The notes under the pieces are model-generated. The model saw only the letters and a program-made list of their open reading frames with translations, was not told the DNA's origin and did no database searches. Below are positions 43,675 through 54,075 of a stretch of 64,000 bases of DNA, piece by piece (within the stretch, counting starts at the first letter, position 1; each line of letters opens with the position of its first letter). This DNA comes from Semisulcospira habei. Taxonomy: Eukaryota; Mollusca; Gastropoda; Semisulcospiridae. A program made the position numbers and the translations under genes. The stretch is from NCBI GenBank assembly GCA_036245525.1, contig BTPG01000006.1, forward strand, positions 72,988,026-73,052,025, written 5' to 3'.

Positions 43675-44812
43675 CTGGGCGGAAAGACGCTTTGTTACGT
43701 GTCTTTTTCGCCGTGCGGTATCGTCAGTAGCAGTCATAGTGCGTCGTTACACTTCCTTTCCGTCGGGTTGTATCGTCATTAGCAGTAAAGGCGTGTTGTT
43801 ACACATGTTTTCCGCAAAGTTCTGTCGTCCACATCGTCAGTAGCAGTCAAGGAGTGTCGTTAGGGTCCGTTTATACAGAGCGCGAACGCGAACGCGTCCA
43901 ACGCGAACACGAACGCGAACGCGACTTTCCGGGCAGTATCGTCAGCAGCAGTAAAGGCGTGTTGTTACAAGTATCTTCCGACAAGCTCTGTCGTCGATAT
44001 CGTCTGTAGAAGTCAAGGAGTACCGTTACGCGTGTTTTCCGTCAATTGCTGTCGTCAGTATCGTCAGTAGCAGTCAAGGGGTGTCGTTACGCGTTTTTCC
44101 CCCGCCAAGGGGTGTCGTCAATATCGTCAGTAGCAATGAAGGGGTGTCGTTACGCGTCTATTTTCCGTCGAATGCCGTCGTCAGTATTGTCAGTAGCAGT
44201 CACGGGACGTCGTTACGCGTCTTTTTCGACAAGGTTTGTCGTCAATATCGTCAGTAGCAATGAAAGGGTGTCGTTACGCGACTATTTTCCGTCAAGCGCT
44301 GTCGTCAGTCTCGTTATTAGAAGTCGAGGGGTGTCGTTACGCGTCTTTCCCGCTGAGGGATGTCAGTATTGTCAGTAGCAGTGAAGTGGTTTCGATACGC
44401 GTCTTTCTGCCGAGCGCTGTCTTAGGTATCGTCAGTAGGAGTCAAATTGGTGTCGTTACGCGTCTTTTCTGCCGAGCAGTGTCGTCAGTAGCTCTGAAGG
44501 GGTGTCGTTATGCGTATTTTCCGCCGGGTGCTGTCGTCAGTATCGCCAAAAGCAGTCAAGAGTTGTCGTTACGCGTCTTTCACAGGAGCAATATCGTCAG
44601 CAGCATTCAAAGGGTGTCGTTACGCGTCTTTCCGCTGTCAGTATGGTTAAGGGGTGTAGTTAAGAGTTGTTTCTGCCGAACGCTGTCGTAGACAGAGCTC
44701 GGCGGAAAAGACGCTTAACGACACCCCCTTGACTATCGTCATCAGCAGTCAATGGATGTCGTTACGCTTTTTTTCCGCGAAACGCTTTCGTCGGCAGCAG
44801 TTAAGGGGTTAA
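43675..44812 (+). repeat. 60-63-bp minisatellite built from one PalI arm
   Basis: About 17 units: GGGGTGTCGTTACGCGTCTT, TTCCGCCGAGCGCTGTCGTC, AGTATCGTCAGTAGCAGTCA. Anchors fall near 44081, 44145, 44208, 44268, 44330, 44392, 44452, 44506 and 44565, with more decayed units before 44040. A (GAACGC)n patch lies at about 43880-43925. The array contains the PalI hairpin near its right end. Confidence 0.9.
44645..44740. repeat. PalI hairpin within the minisatellite
   Basis: Left arm AAGGGGTGTAGTTAAGAGTT, GTTTCTGCCGAACGCTGTC; right arm GACAGAGCTCGGCGGAAAAG, ACGCTTAACGACACCCCCTT, around a GTA loop. This is the only place where the minisatellite unit appears inverted. Confidence 0.85.
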
Positions 44813-45420
44813 GCTATAACTGACCAAGCTTGAAAACAAACGTCTGTGCGGAAGGAAAAAAAATCATTATAAATATTCAAACTTGAAAACACAATCTTGT
44901 AGGTGCGGACGAAGTGGGGGAAAACCTTCAAAACAAGACAAAACAAGAAAAACAAATACAACAATTTGACAAATGGTACAGCCTCTAATATGTAAAACAA
45001 CATGTTACTGACACAAACATTATTCCTGCTATTTCAAGCCGTAAATCATTGTTTGAAAAGAAATACGGAAGAACGCAAAGATATTAAAAAAAAAAAAAAA
45101 TTGGACAAATGCAATATTTTACAGCACATTAAATATAATAATGGAATGCTATTTTGAAAAAAAAATAAACACGGTGCACTATCATTTTAGCAGAAAATCA
45201 TTATTTGAGACATAAAAGTTGAGTGAACAAAGCAAAACAACAAAAAATAACCAATCAAAATCATGTTGTTGTAGATAACAATGTAAAACATGTTGCAAGT
45301 ATTGTCGCATTACCGTGTAAACAATCACTTGATGTAAAATATGTTAGGGAACAAAAACAGAGTGTCAGGAGTGATGAGAAGATGACAAGCAAATGAAAAG
45401 GTATTCAATCTTAACTTCTA
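44813..45420. other. AT-rich unassigned sequence
   Basis: AT-rich with A runs (45085, 45158); no gene or repeat is recognised. Confidence 0.45.
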
Positions 45421-45838
45421 TTAACGTAATTTCGTCGTGCCTCATACGGATACGCGACAACTAAAGTTATATTTCGAGACACGCCGCATTTATGCGGCAT
45501 GTCTCGAACGATAACTTCATTACCGCGTATCCGTTTTGTGTCACGTCTTTAATGCTTACTTCATTTGCTGTGTATTCGTTTGTGTCACATCTCAAATGCT
45601 AACTTCATGTTCCGCTTATCCGTTTGATACACGTATTGAATGCTAACGTCATTTGCCGCGTATCTGTTTGCGTCGTGTCTCAAATGATGACTTCATTTGC
45701 CGCGTGTCCGTTTGTGCCACGGTCTCGTATGCTAATACGTTTGCTACATGATACGATGGCACACATGCGCATGCACGCCTTAATGCTAATTTCACCCACC
45801 GCACATCTGTCTGTGGTTCGTCTCGAATGAGTTAATGA
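45420..45838 (+). repeat. 44-46-bp minisatellite built from one PalC arm
   Basis: A PalC hairpin (about 45467-45522: TTTCGAGACACGCCGCAT / ATGCGGCATGTCTCGAACG) is followed by about 7 tandem units of AATGCTAACTTCATTTGCCG, CGTATCCGTTTGTGTCACGT, CTC. Unit starts lie near 45512, 45550, 45596, 45641, 45685 and 45729. The array closes with TCGTCTCGAATGAGTTAA, the PalC right terminus. Confidence 0.87.
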
Positions 45839-45931
45839 TAGTGAGTTTACGTTTACGACGGACGACTCTCGAACAACGAACGCAAACGGTCACAGAATAT
45901 AACCAGATTGTGCTATAGCATAAACAACACT

Positions 45932-46012
45932 TCCAACATCTCCAAGAGGCATAGATCCTCATGAACCCAGGGGTCATGAGGATCTATGCTTCTTGGAGAT
46001 GTTTGGAGTGTT
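45932..46012. repeat. PalA2 hairpin
   Basis: ACATCTCCAAGAGGCATAGA / TCTATGCTTCTTGGAGATGT with a short tip ACCCAGGGGT. Outside it, CAACACTTCCA faces GGAGTGTTG, so the stem extends beyond the usual PalA arm. Confidence 0.87.
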
Positions 46013-46454
46013 GTCTACGCTTATGGTGGAACTGAGCAGCCTGCCCGCCGCCGTGACGTTGCTCTCGTTCGTTGTTGGGAGTCGTTCGCTCCAAACCAAA
46101 CGTCACTAATAACGTGAGCGGCTAGCAAGTATGTGCCTGGCACCATCGCAAAAACACCTGGTGCTCACTGATGGAAGTGAAATTTGCGACCACGAGGCGT
46201 ACATCCTCAATTACTATGAGCCGTCAAAAGGTCACGCGAGCCAAAGCGAGGTTGTTTTGGTCGCCACGACCTACAACATTCGTTTGACGCCATTCCAGTC
46301 TTTGCAAATTTCTGTTTTTATTGTTCCAAATTGTAACGTCTCACTTCAACTTTGATTCGTGACCTGCAGTGCCGCGAAACTCAAAATGACGTCAACTATA
46401 TATATATCAATCTAAGCCGCATCGCTCTTGAATTGTGACCTTCCCCTCTTGAGT
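46013..46454. other. Unassigned sequence
   Basis: An open frame at 46131-46355 (+) has no family I can name. A short (TA)n run is near 46398. Confidence 0.4.
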
Positions 46455-46478
46455 ATTCCAAAGGATAGCGAATGTGCT

Positions 46479-46632
46479 CCTAGCACAGGGGGAGAAACCC
46501 GAAGTTATGGCAAAAGTTCTGCCCCTGAATCGTCAATAGAATACGTTATTATTCTATTGAAGCTCCGAGGCAGGGGCACAACCCTTGCCATGACTGCTAT
46601 AACTTCGTTTTCCTCCCCCCTGTGCCCCTAGC
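46479..46632. repeat. 154-bp imperfect palindrome
   Basis: CTAGCACAGGGGGAGAAACC, CGAAGTTATGGCAAAAGTTC and GTCAATAGAATA on the left; TATTCTATTGAAG, CCATGACTGCTATAACTTCG and CCCCCCTGTGCCCCTAG on the right. Arms of about 70 bp. Confidence 0.82.
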
Positions 46633-46710
46633 AACTGCTGCGGGTCACGACGCTTTATGCTTCTTGCACTGCAGTTGGGTGGTTTTCTGTCACGGCAGAA
46701 GAGGAGTTAA
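46633..46710 (+). repeat. PalA right-end fragment
   Basis: TATGCTTCTTGCACTGCAGT, TGGGTGG, TGTCACGGCAGAAGAGGAGT, TAA, following the palindrome directly. The large palindrome may have been inserted into a PalA copy. Confidence 0.65.
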
Positions 46711-46730
46711 AGTCTGTTGCCATCAAACGT

Positions 46731-46944
46731 TTAACCCATTCAGCCATGACGCACTACAGCAGGAGAAGGGTCGACCATGATAATGCAAGGGTAGTGCCAG
46801 ATTAGCTTGGCGCCTGTCGTCGCCAAGCTAATCTGGCACTACCCTTGAATTATCATGGTCGATCCATCTCCTGCACATGGTGCATAGTCATTAGATGGCA
46901 CCTCCAAAATTTAGGAAATACGGCCGTCGGGTCGAATGAGTTAA
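46731..46944. mobile_element. PalB element, complete, TTAA-bounded
   Basis: 214 bp: TTAACCCATTCAGCCATGAC to CGGGTCGAATGAGTTAA. The stem is GGGTAGTGCCAGATTAGCTT / AAGCTAATCTGGCACTACCC. It shares GATTAG in both arms with the copy at 18084. Confidence 0.93.
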
Positions 46945-47084
46945 TATAAAGATGAAACACAGATCAAACCTTGTGTAAAACTTTAATCCGCATTGTGTAG
47001 GCGATTACTTAACATCAACATTTTTGTTTAGCACCAGATGTTGCACACCTCTTTTGCGTTTTCTCATCTTTTGACTTTAATACA

Positions 47085-47308
47085 GTAACCCGCCAACTGA
47101 CTGCTGAGATAAAAAGGTTAACGCGATCCGACTGCAAGAAACATAGATCCTCATGAGCTCCCGCAGTTGCGGGGGCTCATGAGGATCTATGCCTCTTGCT
47201 GACACCACTTTAAATCCATGTTTTTTTCTCGGACGATCAGGGATCTTTGGCGTTGAATTAATACAGATTTCTGAAACACTGTCTGCGCCAACATGCAATG
47301 AAGGGGGT
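47085..47308 (-). mobile_element. PalA element, nearly full length, reversed
   Basis: The hairpin is at 47133-47199. CTGCTGAGATAAAAAGG and GATCCGACTGCAAG lie on the left; CACCACTTTAAATCCATG, GGCGTTGAATTAATACAG, CACTGTCTGCGCCAACATGC and AATGAAGGGGGTAA on the right, the reverse-oriented family layout. Confidence 0.85.
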
Positions 47309-47433
47309 AATCAGAATTTCAATACAATGTACATGACAAGTTCCTACTAAGATTCACAGTTACACTTCTTGCTGAAATTTGACAACTATCTGTCACCACC
47401 AATACATGCATGCAGACCCACTCATAGAGCAAA

Positions 47434-47454
47434 TTCTCTCTCTCTCTCCCTCTC

Positions 47455-47529
<75 letters not shown>
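47434..47529. repeat. (CT)n microsatellite
   Basis: CT with CCCTCTCCCTTTC interruptions at its start. Confidence 0.95.
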
Positions 47530-47532
<3 letters not shown>

Positions 47533-47621
47533 GTTTTCATGTAGTTTGTAGCAAGAACACGAATGAAAAAAGGTCTGCGCACCTATTCTTTTATCATTGG
47601 AACATTTAATTTAATTTAATT

Positions 47622-47625
<4 letters not shown>
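47530..47625 (+). mobile_element. Short retroelement 3' end with (ATTTA)n tail, copy 1
   Basis: GTTGTTTTCATGTAGTTTGT, AGCAAGAACACGAATGAAAA, AAGGTCTGCGCACCTATTCT and then a tail of ATTTA units ending TTTCAT. (CT)n lies directly on both sides. A second copy is at 51917-52010 with an (ATTTC)n tail. A 5'-truncated non-LTR 3' end fits, inserted in (CT)n. Confidence 0.7.

Positions 47626-47693
<68 letters not shown>
47626..47693. repeat. (CT)n microsatellite
   Basis: Pure CT. Confidence 0.97.
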
Positions 47694-47695
<2 letters not shown>

Positions 47696-48072
47696 TGCAC
47701 GGACTCATGAGGATGCATGCTGACTACAAAATACAAATGCAAGAGGAATGGATCCTCATGAGCCCTTGCAGTTGCTCTGGCTCATGCGGATAGATACCTC
47801 ATGCTGACCGCAAATTCTAAATGCAGAGGGCATAGATCCGCATGCGCCCCTGCGGTTGCACGGTCTCTGGAGGATAGATACCTCATGCTGGCCGCGATTA
47901 CCTGTTCAAATGCAAGAGGCATGGATCCTCGTGAGCCCCTGCACATGCACGGGCTCATGAGGATAACTACCACATGCCATCTACAAGCCTCAAATGCAAG
48001 AGACATAGATCCTCATGAGCTCCTGCAGGTGCATGTGCTCGTAAGGACTCTAGATGCCTCATGCAGGTTACA
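47696..48072 (+). repeat. Tandem array of PalA-derived hairpins, about 4.5 units
   Basis: Hairpins at about 47738, 47821, 47912 and 47999, each about 65 bp and spaced about 85 bp. The stem pattern is ATGCAAGAGGNATGGATCCT.. / ..GATAGATACCTCATGC. A half unit (CTGCACGGACTCATGAGGAT) precedes them. Spacers GACCGCAAATTCTA, GGCCGCGATTACCT and ATCTACAAGCCTC are related. Confidence 0.85.
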
Positions 48073-48679
48073 CTCACATCTGTGTTTCTCACGAGTGTAA
48101 ATTAGTACCTTTAGTACTGCATGATAAAAGTGTGTATGGTGCCGTATCTTCATTGCTTCTGTTGATACACGACTGACTTGCCGGGACTTCGAGACTTCTC
48201 TCACATTCTTTGCGGACTAGACTGAGTGTCTTGAGTGAACGCTGCGTTGCTTACATTCCACTGAGCACCGTGTCGAAGCTTTATTTAAGCGTTCTCACCT
48301 AAATCGGCGTTTATTAAGACGTACTATAGACATTGCAGAAAATTTGACTGTGAACACTGATGGACTGTTTAATTTACAGCGATTTGTTTTATTGTGAGTG
48401 CTCCGCGGCGTAAGTTCTGTTTTCGTCGTTGCATGTATTTATCCGCGGCAACACAAACAATTCCTAAACAGAGTGGAGTATTTTGACATTGCTCCTTCAG
48501 GGTAGCGTACATTGATACTTCCCGTATACACTTCAGATGTGGGAGAGTTTTTTTTCGCAACGCTCAGCTCTTGTAATCCCTGAACGTTTGATTATCACAT
48601 TAATTTTTGTCTTCATACGTTATTGTTTTCTTTGATTTTTTTCCTCTCTTTACATTGGCTTTCCATCTTTGATTGACGT
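48073..48679 (+). other. Possible LINE 5' UTR
   Basis: No repeat or gene is recognised. It directly precedes the LINE endonuclease ORF and may hold its 5' UTR, but no ORF1 or defined 5' end is visible. Confidence 0.35.
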
Positions 48680-50119
48680 TTGCACAACCACCGCTATTGC
48701 AGTTGCTATTTTATTGTGAAACAAAATACAGCTGTTAGCGAAATACTCATGGCTAGAGGCAAACAAAAAGAACATAAATTACGAGTGGGTCACCTCAACG
48801 TTTTCCATCTTTATAATAAGGTATCTGACCTGTCGGTGTTTCTTAACAGTCCCACGCCGTTCGACATTTTCGGCCTTACCGAGTCACGGCTAAATTCAAA
48901 TATCAGTGATGATGCCGTGAAAATTCCTAATTTTAGTATCATGAGAAGATCTTCCTCCTGTCACGGTCAAACAGGTATTGCTGTATACGTTCATCACTCT
49001 ATCGAACACTTAGTCCGTAGGCGTAAAGACTTAGAAACGGCTGAAGTAGAGTGTTTGTGGATTGAGGTCAAAAGCCCGTACTGCTCACCGTCATTTGTTG
49101 GTTTTCTTTACCGCAATCCGGCGTCTAACTTCGAGTGGTATGATAATTTTACTACTAACCTAGACAAAGTGTACAAAGGGCAAAATGACGTCATTCTTCT
49201 TGGTGACTTTAATATAGATATGCTTAAACCCCATCCCGCATGGGACAATACATTTTCTTTATTTGGCCTAGTACAGCTAGTTAAATCCCCCACCAGAATT
49301 ACCGCCGCGAGCTCTACGCTCATTGACCATGTCTATACAAACAAACCGCAGGCGGTGTCCGAGGTTAGTGTCTCAGATCTTAGTGTTAGTGACCACTGCC
49401 CCGTGATTTGTTGCTGGTCTATAAAACTCCCCAAATTAAAGAAACATCGTCATACCACAACAACCTACAGGCCGTTTAAGCATTTCAGTCGTAATGAGTT
49501 TCTACACGACCTTAATAACACTCCTTTTGACGATGTCCTTCTCACAGATGATCCAAATATTGCGCTGTCCACTTGGTACAGATTATTCCTTGGAGTATTA
49601 GACAGACATGCGCCGATTAGAACAACAAGAGTAAAGAGTGAGTTTTCTTCCCCCTTGGCTGACAAAAGAAATAATGCATGCCATGACCTAAAAAGAGAAA
49701 AGAACTTTGATGGTTTTAAAAAGCAGCGAAACCGTGTGAGGTCAATGGTGCGAGCCGCGAGGAAAGACTTTATCCGCAAAACTGTCAAGGACAACAAAGA
49801 TGTGTCAGCAGTGTGGCGGGTACTAAATTCGATCACTCGAGGCAATAGCAGTAGGTCAACAACCATCCCCAGTAATCTCTCCGCCGACACATTCAACGAA
49901 CAATTTTTGTCTGTTGCGCATTTGATAACTACTCCTAGTCGTGATACAGAGGCTGACACTATATGCCCCGATTACTTAATTAATTTCTGCAACAGAAAAA
50001 CAACTGGCACACTACCATTTAATATCCCCATACTTGCTGTGCACGAAGGGGGCAAACTAATTAGTGACCTAGCTAATAAGAAGTCCTCGGCCATGATGAT
50101 ATCAACCGACAAATATTAA
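48680..50119 (+). pseudogene. LINE ORF2 part 1: endonuclease and pre-RT
   Basis: 479 codons. Residues about 36-245 form an exonuclease-endonuclease-phosphatase domain with the expected catalytic set: N40 (GHLNVF), E68 (TESR), the GIAVYV strand near 100, Y144 (YRNPAS), D176/N178 (LLGDFNID), D216/H217 (TLIDHVYTN) and D238/H239 (SDHCPV). In this family the domain nicks the target DNA. Residues 310-410 are the linker leading to RT (HAPIRTTRV.., AARKDFIRKTV.., VWRVLNSIT). The frame is lost near 50090, where one base appears deleted within TCGGCCATG, ending at the stop 50117-50119. The Met at residue 24 (48749) is an alternative start. Confidence 0.88.
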
Positions 50120-50607
50120 AGTTGTCTGTACCATACATCATAGAGACCCTTACTTATATTTACAACTTATGTATTCAAAAGAATGTATTCCCTACAGACC
50201 TCAAAGTTGCAAAAGTCGTTCCACTGCCAAAATCAAAAGATCGTACTGACCCTAACAACTATAGACCCATTTCTCTGCTGTCAGTATTATCTAAACCCCT
50301 CGAAAGGCATATACATAAACACCTGTCTGACTACTTGGAATCGCGAAAGTTCCTACATTCATCTCAGTCAGGATTTCGCCCTCGGCACTCATGTCATACG
50401 GCTCTGAGCAGATTAACAGACACATGGCTTTCAAATATGAATAATTTGCAGCTGACAGGTGTAATTTATCTTGACTTTAAAAAGGCTTTCGACTTAGTGA
50501 ACCATACAATATTGATTTCTAAACTTAAGCATTATCTTCGAAACGACATGGCTGTTTTCTTTTTTATGTCATACCTCGAAAACAGAAAAACAGAAAGTAA
50601 TTGCTAA
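50092..50607 (+). pseudogene. LINE ORF2 part 2: RT fingers/palm
   Basis: Continues the polymerase in the next frame. It contains KVVPLPKSKDR, NNYRPISLLSVLSKPLE, the HSSQSGFRPRHSCHTAL region and motif A YLDFKKAFDLVNH with its first catalytic Asp. The frame fails near 50588, where one extra A lies in AACAGAAAAACAG, giving a stop at 50605. The rest continues in the original frame. Confidence 0.88.
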
Positions 50608-51562
50608 TGCAGCCTACTCTTCTACTAAAGATGTTAAACTCGGGGTTCCGCAGGGGTCAATCTTAGGTCCTCTTTTATTTTGTATTTACATCAATGACCT
50701 GCCTCTAAGTCTCACATACGAAGCAACACAGTGTGATATGTTCGCCGATGATACCTCAATCCACACAGCTAACAAAGACATACGTGAAGTTGAAAACGGC
50801 CTTCAAAAAATTCACGACGATATATCAGCATGATGTAAAGTCAACTCAATGATTCTGCATCCCACTAAAACAAAATCTATGATTATTGCAACACGCCAAA
50901 AGCACGAGTTAAAACCTTTAAAGCTTAATCTATCACTCGGCGACGACATCATAGAACAGGTAGCCGAACATCGTCTATTGGGGGTCACAATTGATAATCA
51001 GCTGAGGTGGCGGATGCACATTGACAATGTCTGTAAAACGGTCTCGAGAAATGTCTTTATGTTATCGAAATTAAAGTATTACACAGATAGTGAAACCAGA
51101 AAATTGTTCAGTAATGCACACATCATGTCACATATAAACTACGCATCGACGGTGTGGGATTGTTGCAGTGATGTCCACTTAAAAAGACTAAATTCTTTAC
51201 ATAGGAGAATGACAAAATTAATTCTTCCCGACCCGCACTTGACGACCGAGGAAAAACTCAGTAAAGCTGGATTCCTGCCTCTTCAAAATCATTTTAAATA
51301 TAACAAAGGGGTACTGATGTTTAAAGTGTGGAACCATAGCGCTCCAGAATATCTAACAGAGTTGTTTAAAAAATCAGATTCCTGCTATGGGAGCATGAGG
51401 GGTCTTTATATTGTTCCAAAACCCTGAATAGATATATTTAAATCTACTTTGTCATTTGCGGGTTCCACACTGTGGAACTCACTCCCAGATCACGTTAAAG
51501 CCACTCCGACATTATCTCGTTTCAAGGCAAGTCTTTATAGGTATCTGACATTACTCAAATAA
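50590..51562 (+). pseudogene. LINE ORF2 part 3: RT palm/thumb and C-terminus
   Basis: Shows motif B (GVPQGSILGPLLFCLYINDL), motif C FADDTS at about 50741-50758 with both catalytic Asp, then HRLLGVTIDNQLRWR, HINYASTVWD and the C-terminal STLWNSLPD block. TGA at 50831-50833 replaces a Trp codon found in the sister copy, and TGA at 51425-51427 replaces an Arg codon. The natural end is TAA at 51560-51562. Identity with the minus-strand copy at 61940-63352 is clear throughout. Confidence 0.88.
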
Positions 51563-51635
51563 TAATATCTAGTTATTCGTAGACACACGAATGTACGTGT
51601 ATATTCTAACAATCATGTGTATGGGTATGTGTGTG

Positions 51636-51644
51636 CGTGTGCGT

Positions 51645-51702
<58 letters not shown>
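51636..51702. repeat. (GT)n in LINE 3' UTR
   Basis: A GT tract with GTGCGT units at its start, inside the 3' UTR of LINE copy 1. The sister LINE has an A/T homopolymer region in its 3' UTR. Confidence 0.93.
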
Positions 51703-51916
51703 ACGCGTGAGTACGTTTGCGCGTGGCGTATGCGCGTGTTTGTGTTTAGTGGACTATATATTTTGTACCACTGCGCTTTGATGTCCCTGTTTTATGTATA
51801 TTTTGTACTTAGTCGTAGTTGTAGCAACGGCAGGTACGAAAAATGACATAGTCACTGACTGTGTTAATATCTCCACCGTTGTAAAATAAAGATTCATTGA
51901 TTCATTGATTCTCTCT

Positions 51917-52010
51917 GTTGTTTTCATATAGTTTATAGCAAGGACACTAATGAAAAAAGGTCTGCGCACCTATTCTTTTATCCTTGGAACTTTTCATTTC
52001 ATTTCATTTC
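51917..52010 (+). mobile_element. Short retroelement 3' end with (ATTTC)n tail, copy 2
   Basis: Matches 47530-47625 with few substitutions (GTTGTTTTCATATAGTTTAT, GGTCTGCGCACCTATTCTTT). Its tail is ATTTC units followed by (CT)n. On its 5' side only CTCTCT remains before the LINE tail. Confidence 0.72.
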
Positions 52011-52082
52011 TCTCTCTCTCTCTGTCTCTCTCTCTGTCTCTGTCTCTCTCTGTGTCTCTGTCTCTCTCTCTGTCTCTCTCCA
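52011..52082. repeat. (CT)n with GTCTC interruptions
   Basis: CT-rich with CTGTCTC units. Confidence 0.93.
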
Positions 52083-52271
52083 CAAACATGCATCAATTTA
52101 ATTGAATTAATGTTTTTTAAAAACATAATTTATTATCAGTTCGTGTATGTATGATTTTAATTTCTTTTGTATTTGTGTTGTACTTGTATGAGGTCTTTAT
52201 ATGTTCATGTCACTAATCTTGACAAATGTTAAAAAATTAAATAAATAAAAAAATACATGACAAGTTTATAC
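52083..52271. other. AT-rich unassigned sequence
   Basis: No recognised feature. Confidence 0.4.
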
Positions 52272-52346
52272 TGCGTGTGCTGGTCTATGATTTTGGACCT
52301 TACGGTCTACAGCTGTAAGGTACAAAATCACAGACCAGTACACAGA
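52272..52346. repeat. PalL hairpin
   Basis: GTGTGCTGGTCTATGATTTT, GGACCTTACGG / CTGTAAGGTACAAAATCACA, GACCAGTACAC. Related decayed sequence lies at 34394 and 34577. Confidence 0.8.
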
Positions 52347-52688
52347 TCCATATTATCCTCTGGTTCGTCTACAAACAGTTTCTATTGCATTTCGGGTGAT
52401 TTTTTTGTGTTTTGTTTTGGGTGGTGGAAAATTTGAATTTCACCCTGAAGGGACAAATTATCTTGAAATGTCCGAAGATAAAATTGTCTGTGATGTCCGC
52501 CCATGCACGGTACATATAAGGCATTTGCGCAGCTCTTTGAAGAATAGTTCGTTTTTGTCTCTTTCAACACCCACCTGCGTTTCCAACCTCGCAGAAAAAC
52601 CTGTAATTTAAAACACGCATCATTACTCCTGCCACTGTCCGCGTATTACCTGCGCACGTTTTGAGTTTTTGAGGCTGAAAATTTTGAA
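52347..52688. other. Unassigned sequence
   Basis: No recognised feature. Confidence 0.4.
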
Positions 52689-53130
52689 GTGGAAAAGAAA
52701 ACTTTTAAAAACACAACCACACTCCTGCAAAAAAAGGCGGAAAAAAATAGATAAAACACATAAGAATAATAAAACAAAAAAGAAACAAATAAACAAAAAA
52801 CAAAAACAAACAAACGACAAACAAATAACAAACAAACAAACAAAAAAACAAAAAAAAAAGAAGAATGAGAAAACAAAACAACAACAAAAACAACCAAAAC
52901 ATTATAAAAAACCCAAACCACTTCCCCCAAATAAAACCCCCCAACAACAACCAAAAAAAACCCCCAAACAACAACAACAACAACAACAAACAAGCAGACA
53001 AAGGACAAAACAACAACAAACAAAAACAAGTAGAAGATCAGAAGAACAAACAAAAATGAGGAGGTGGAAGCACAAGAACAACAACATCGTCAACATCAAC
53101 AACAACAACGACAATAACAAACCCAAAAAG
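52689..53130. repeat. A/C-rich (AAC)n-(AAAC)n low complexity
   Basis: AACAA, CAAA, CCAAA and AAC units. Long Lys/Asn/Gln-rich or Leu/Phe/Val-rich frames are artefacts. Confidence 0.9.
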
Positions 53131-53391
53131 AGAAAAGACGAAGACGTCTCAACATCAGAAATTACATGACTTTGCGGCATTATGGCGTTTTTGTCCAGGA
53201 AGCAGGCATAGAGACACCGTTTTTCACTCGGAAAATGCAATCATCATTTCCCTGTCACCTAAGTCTGGTCCTCTAGCCAGTGTTTTTGCAGCCTCTTGAA
53301 GGTCGGCTATTATTGTTTGATGTGCACGGTGTCACTGTGAACCTTACATGCTCGACAATCTCTTTCACTTCAGAGTAAACTACTATAATTA
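53131..53391. other. Unassigned sequence
   Basis: No recognised feature. Confidence 0.4.
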
Positions 53392-53445
53392 ATCGACCGT
53401 GACAGCTCGAGGGCAGTGGCCGATGAGCTTGTCGCCTGCATGGAA
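53392..53445. repeat. PalB half-copy, decayed
   Basis: TCGACCGTGACAGCTCGAGG, GCAGTGGCCGATGAGCTTGT, CGCC; no right arm. Confidence 0.55.
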
Positions 53446-53524
53446 CGACTTGGATTTGTCAGCAGGTACTGGACATAGCGCTATCTTTTCTTTTTTTGAA
53501 ATTTTGTAAAATAAACGACCAACT

Positions 53525-53672
53525 ACACTTTCTATCCAAATAATTTGGATTCAGAATAGGGGCAGCAAGAGGTATAGATCCTCATCAGCCCCCGCAGCTG
53601 CGGGGGCTGATGAGGATCAATGCCTCTTCCAGTTGTGTAGTGTTTACTTTCTTTCTGCAGTGATCGGATTAA
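53525..53672 (+). mobile_element. PalA element
   Basis: The hairpin at 53564-53630 has CTCATCAGCC/GGCTGATGAG, so CATCAG replaces CATGAG in both arms. The right flank CAGTTGTGTAGTGTTTACTT, TCTGCAGTGATCGGATTAA ends in TTAA. Confidence 0.88.
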
Positions 53673-53687
53673 TGAGGTACTCATTAT

Positions 53688-53765
53688 TTCCTTCGAGACG
53701 CGCCGCAAAAGGGATACGCGACATACCGCCGCGCATCCGGAAGCAGCGCGCCTGGAATGCGCTGA
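53688..53765. repeat. PalC element, decayed
   Basis: CCTTCGAGACGCGCCGCAAA, GGGATACGCGACA / CCGCGCATCCGGAAGCAGCG, CGCCTGGAATGCG. Confidence 0.65.
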
Positions 53766-54070
53766 ACACAGAAAACAGCCGTCGACTTCATAATCTATCA
53801 TTAAAGCACTTCAACCACCTTAAGGGAAAAGTTGCAAATAAAAGTTCAGTAAAAGTTTTATTTTTGCACCAGAAAATTAAAGGCGCGAGCGACGCAACAG
53901 CCCCAGAACAAGCTCCACATTTATGTTGCCTTTAATCAGCTGACATTTTTTGACGGGGATAATGAAGCAGAGTTCTGTGAAAGGTGACTTGAGTACAAAT
54001 ACGTATTTTTATTGGAAGGGGTGGGAGAGGGGGGTGTTGCATCAACTTTGTCACCCACTCAGTTTAGTTC
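53766..54070. other. Unassigned sequence
   Basis: No recognised feature. Confidence 0.4.
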
Positions 54071-54075
54071 ACTTC

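Larger units (their letters stand above)
48680..51910 (+). mobile_element. CR1-like LINE, copy 1
   Basis: A non-LTR retrotransposon with an apurinic-type endonuclease, a reverse transcriptase and a 3' UTR. The 3' end is CGTTGTAAAATAAAGATTCA with an (ATTCATTG)n tail ending at 51910, immediately followed by CTCTCT and then the short retroelement copy at 51917. The 5' limit is uncertain. The 3' UTR contains a GT microsatellite (51636-51700). The copy is inactive (two frameshifts, two stops). Domain order, RT motifs and the 8-bp repeat tail suggest the CR1/L2 part of the Jockey superfamily. Confidence 0.85.

Noticed and set aside
46131..46355. A 74-codon frame containing HLVLTDGSEICDHEAY, vaguely like a methyltransferase strand
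   Set aside because: Too short, no second motif, no splice context that convinced me. Kept as unassigned sequence.
52669..53169. A 166-codon Lys/Gln/Asn-rich frame
   Set aside because: Comes from AAC/AAAC low-complexity DNA.
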